Assembly (NCBI GenBank): GCA_947380915.1
Contig: CANCSY010000169.1
Coordinates: 1 to 6,834 of the forward strand
Reading direction: 5' to 3'
Length of the DNA stretch: 6,834 bases
Origin: Beijerinckiaceae bacterium
GTDB taxonomy: Bacteria; Pseudomonadota; Alphaproteobacteria; Rhizobiales; Beijerinckiaceae
Of this stretch, positions 5,539-6,834 are shown piece after piece (position 1 is the first letter of the stretch; each line of letters begins with the position of its first letter). The position numbers were made by a program, and so were the translations under genes. The notes beneath the pieces are model-generated. The model ran no database searches. It was not told the origin of the DNA and was given only the letters and a program-made list of their open reading frames with translations.

Positions 5539-6741
5539 CTACCCCACAAACCGCGCCGCCGCCGCGCCCGCCGCGCGTCCGGTGGCGAAACAGGCTTGCA
5601 GCAGGTAGCCGCTGGTCGGGGCCTCCCAATCCAGCATTTCGCCCGCCACGAAGAGGCCGGGCATGCTGGCGACCATCAGATCGTCGGTCACATCCGCAAA
5701 GCGCAGGCCCCCCGCCGTCGAGATGGCGCGTGCGATGGGACGCACGCCGGTGAGCCGCAGGGTCAGCGCCTTGATGCGGGCGGCCAGCTCTGCGGGATCG
5801 GCAGGCAGCGGCCCCGGCTCGCGCACCAGCGCCGCACCCACCGGGGGCAACCCGCCTGATTTGCGCAGCACGCTGGCCATGGACTGGCCGCCACGCGGAC
5901 GGCCCAGACGGGCCGCCAGCGCCTCAAGAGAAACATCGGGCCGCAGATCGATGGTGAGATCGACGCCGCCGTCGCGCTCGATGGCGTCGCGCAGGCCTGC
6001 GGAGAGGGCGTAGATGGCGCCGCCCTCGATCCCGTGCTCGGTGATGACGCATTCCCCGCGCAGGCTATGGCCGCCACCCGTCAGCGTCACCGGCCCCAGC
6101 GGGAAACCGCCGAAGCTCTTCAGCACCGGCGACCAGGCGATCTCGAAACCGCAATTGGAGGGCCGCAGGGGCGCGACCGCCAGGCCCTCGCCACGCAGCA
6201 CATCAGCCCAGCCCCCATCGGAGCCCAGCCTTGGCCAGGAGGCGCCGCCCAGCGCCAGCACGCAGGCGCCCGCCTCGACCAGGTGCTCGCCCTCCGGCGT
6301 CGCAAAGCGCAGGCGGCCCTGAGCGTCCCAGCCCTGAAATTCGTGACGCAGGCGCAGCTCAACCCCCAGCGCGCCTAGCTTGCGCAGCCAGGCGCGCAGC
6401 AGGGGCGAGGCCTTGAAGCTCTTGGGAAAGATGCGCCCGCTGGTGCCCACAAAGCACTCCTGCCCCAGGTCATCCGCCCAGGCCCGCAGGGCGTCCGGCG
6501 GGAAGGCGGCGATGAGAGGCGCCAGCCGCGCCTGCGCCTCGCCATAGCGGGTCAGGAAGATCGGTTGCGGCTCGTTATGGGTCAGGTTCAGCCCGCCCCG
6601 CCCCGCCAGCAGGAATTTGCGGGCGGGCGAGGGCATGCGGTCATAAATCACGACCTTCGCCCCCGCGCTGGCGGCGGCCTCAGCCGCCATGAGGCCTGCG
6701 GGGCCGGAACCGATGATGGCGATCTGTGCTGTGTCAGTCAT
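5539..6741 (-). CDS. NAD(P)/FAD-dependent oxidoreductase, HI0933-like / TIGR03862 flavoprotein
   Basis: The 400-residue protein has an FAD-binding Rossmann fold at the N-terminus, IAIIGSGPAGL (residues 7-17, glycines 11, 13 and 16), with the strand KVVIYDR (29-35) after it. Next comes ARKFLLAGRGGLNLTHNE (40-57), diagnostic of the HI0933-like group; GRIFPKSFKASPLLRAWLRK (102-121); GGASWPRLGSDGGW (165-178); and a C-terminal FAD-contact region with STAGGLRFADV (341-351) and LFVAGEMLDWEAPTSGYLLQ (363-382). These match the uncharacterised TIGR03862 subfamily; the physiological reaction is not known. Some relatives (BaiN-like) reduce unsaturated carbonyls. The start ATG 6741 is placed by homology: no Shine-Dalgarno is visible, the upstream bases being CTACACCCCCACC. 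No signal peptide or membrane segment is present. It is convergent with tctA and probably unrelated to transport. Confidence 0.92.
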   Translation of the reverse strand: MTDTAQIAIIGSGPAGLMAAEAAASAGAKVVIYDRMPSPARKFLLAGRGGLNLTHNEPQPIFLTRYGEAQARLAPLIAAFPPDALRAWADDLGQECFVGTSGRIFPKSFKASPLLRAWLRKLGALGVELRLRHEFQGWDAQGRLRFATPEGEHLVEAGACVLALGGASWPRLGSDGGWADVLRGEGLAVAPLRPSNCGFEIAWSPVLKSFGGFPLGPVTLTGGGHSLRGECVITEHGIEGGAIYALSAGLRDAIERDGGVDLTIDLRPDVSLEALAARLGRPRGGQSMASVLRKSGGLPPVGAALVREPGPLPADPAELAARIKALTLRLTGVRPIARAISTAGGLRFADVTDDLMVASMPGLFVAGEMLDWEAPTSGYLLQACFATGRAAGAAAARFVG

Positions 6742-6746
6742 GGTGG

Positions 6747-6765
6747 GGGTGTAGCAGAGACACCC
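6747..6765. repeat. Small inverted repeat just upstream of the flavoprotein gene
   Basis: Arms GGGTGT (6747-6752) and ACACCC (6760-6765) are separated by 7 bases and end 5 bases from the flavoprotein start. It may be an operator or a 5' hairpin, or chance. The rest of 6742-6834 contains no gene or convincing signal that I can see; a further loose dyad AGGCC/GGCCT lies in the last 50 bases. Confidence 0.25.
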
Positions 6766-6834
6766 GCGCCCCGTCTTGCCCCTCTTGCAGGCCCTGAACG
6801 GACAGGCCTCGCCGGAAGCCCCGCCCTTGTGCTA

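Noticed and set aside
4203..5549. 448-codon minus-strand open frame, very rich in His, Gln and Asp
   Set aside because: Its odd composition is what is expected antisense to the hydrophobic tctA codons; tctA is unmistakable on the other strand.

Overview
The window looks like chromosome of a GC-rich alphaproteobacterium. The strongest pointer is the truncated gene at the left edge, whose 48 visible residues match the DUF1013/TrcR family, which I know only from Alphaproteobacteria. The other genes fit but are less specific: a PIG3-type quinone oxidoreductase, a tripartite tricarboxylate transporter (TTT) with an IclR regulator, and a TIGR03862-type flavoprotein. I cannot name a genus. No tRNA, rRNA, transposase, integrase or CRISPR array was seen.

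Layout. On the minus strand, reading right to left from about 3300: tctC (periplasmic solute-binding protein, 2313-3299), an IclR-family regulator (1409-2185), a zinc-free NAD(P)H:quinone oxidoreductase (324-1313), and the start of trcR (1-145, cut by the window edge). On the plus strand, diverging from tctC: tctB (3568-4017) and tctA (4023-5534), the small and large membrane subunits. A flavoprotein gene (5539-6741, minus strand) runs into the end of tctA with only 4 bases between the stop codons. The last 93 bases hold no gene that I can see.

How the genes may work together. TctC should capture a carboxylate-type solute in the periplasm and deliver it to the TctA/TctB permease. The IclR protein is the obvious candidate regulator of both transporter transcripts. 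The substrate cannot be read from the sequence. The quinone oxidoreductase and the flavoprotein are probably housekeeping genes beside the transport block, although the oxidoreductase could be co-transcribed with iclR.

Most of the window is ordinary coding sequence. The parts worth a second look are non-coding. (1) The tctC/tctB divergent region has a 12-bp perfect palindrome flanked by an imperfect direct repeat, and a 19-codon upstream ORF with a strong ribosome binding site ahead of tctB. (2) A 9+9 bp inverted repeat lies upstream of iclR. (3) The trcR leader carries three successive hairpins behind a sigma70-like promoter with a GANTC (CcrM methylation) site one base upstream of its -35 element. 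I found no convincing wholly new system.
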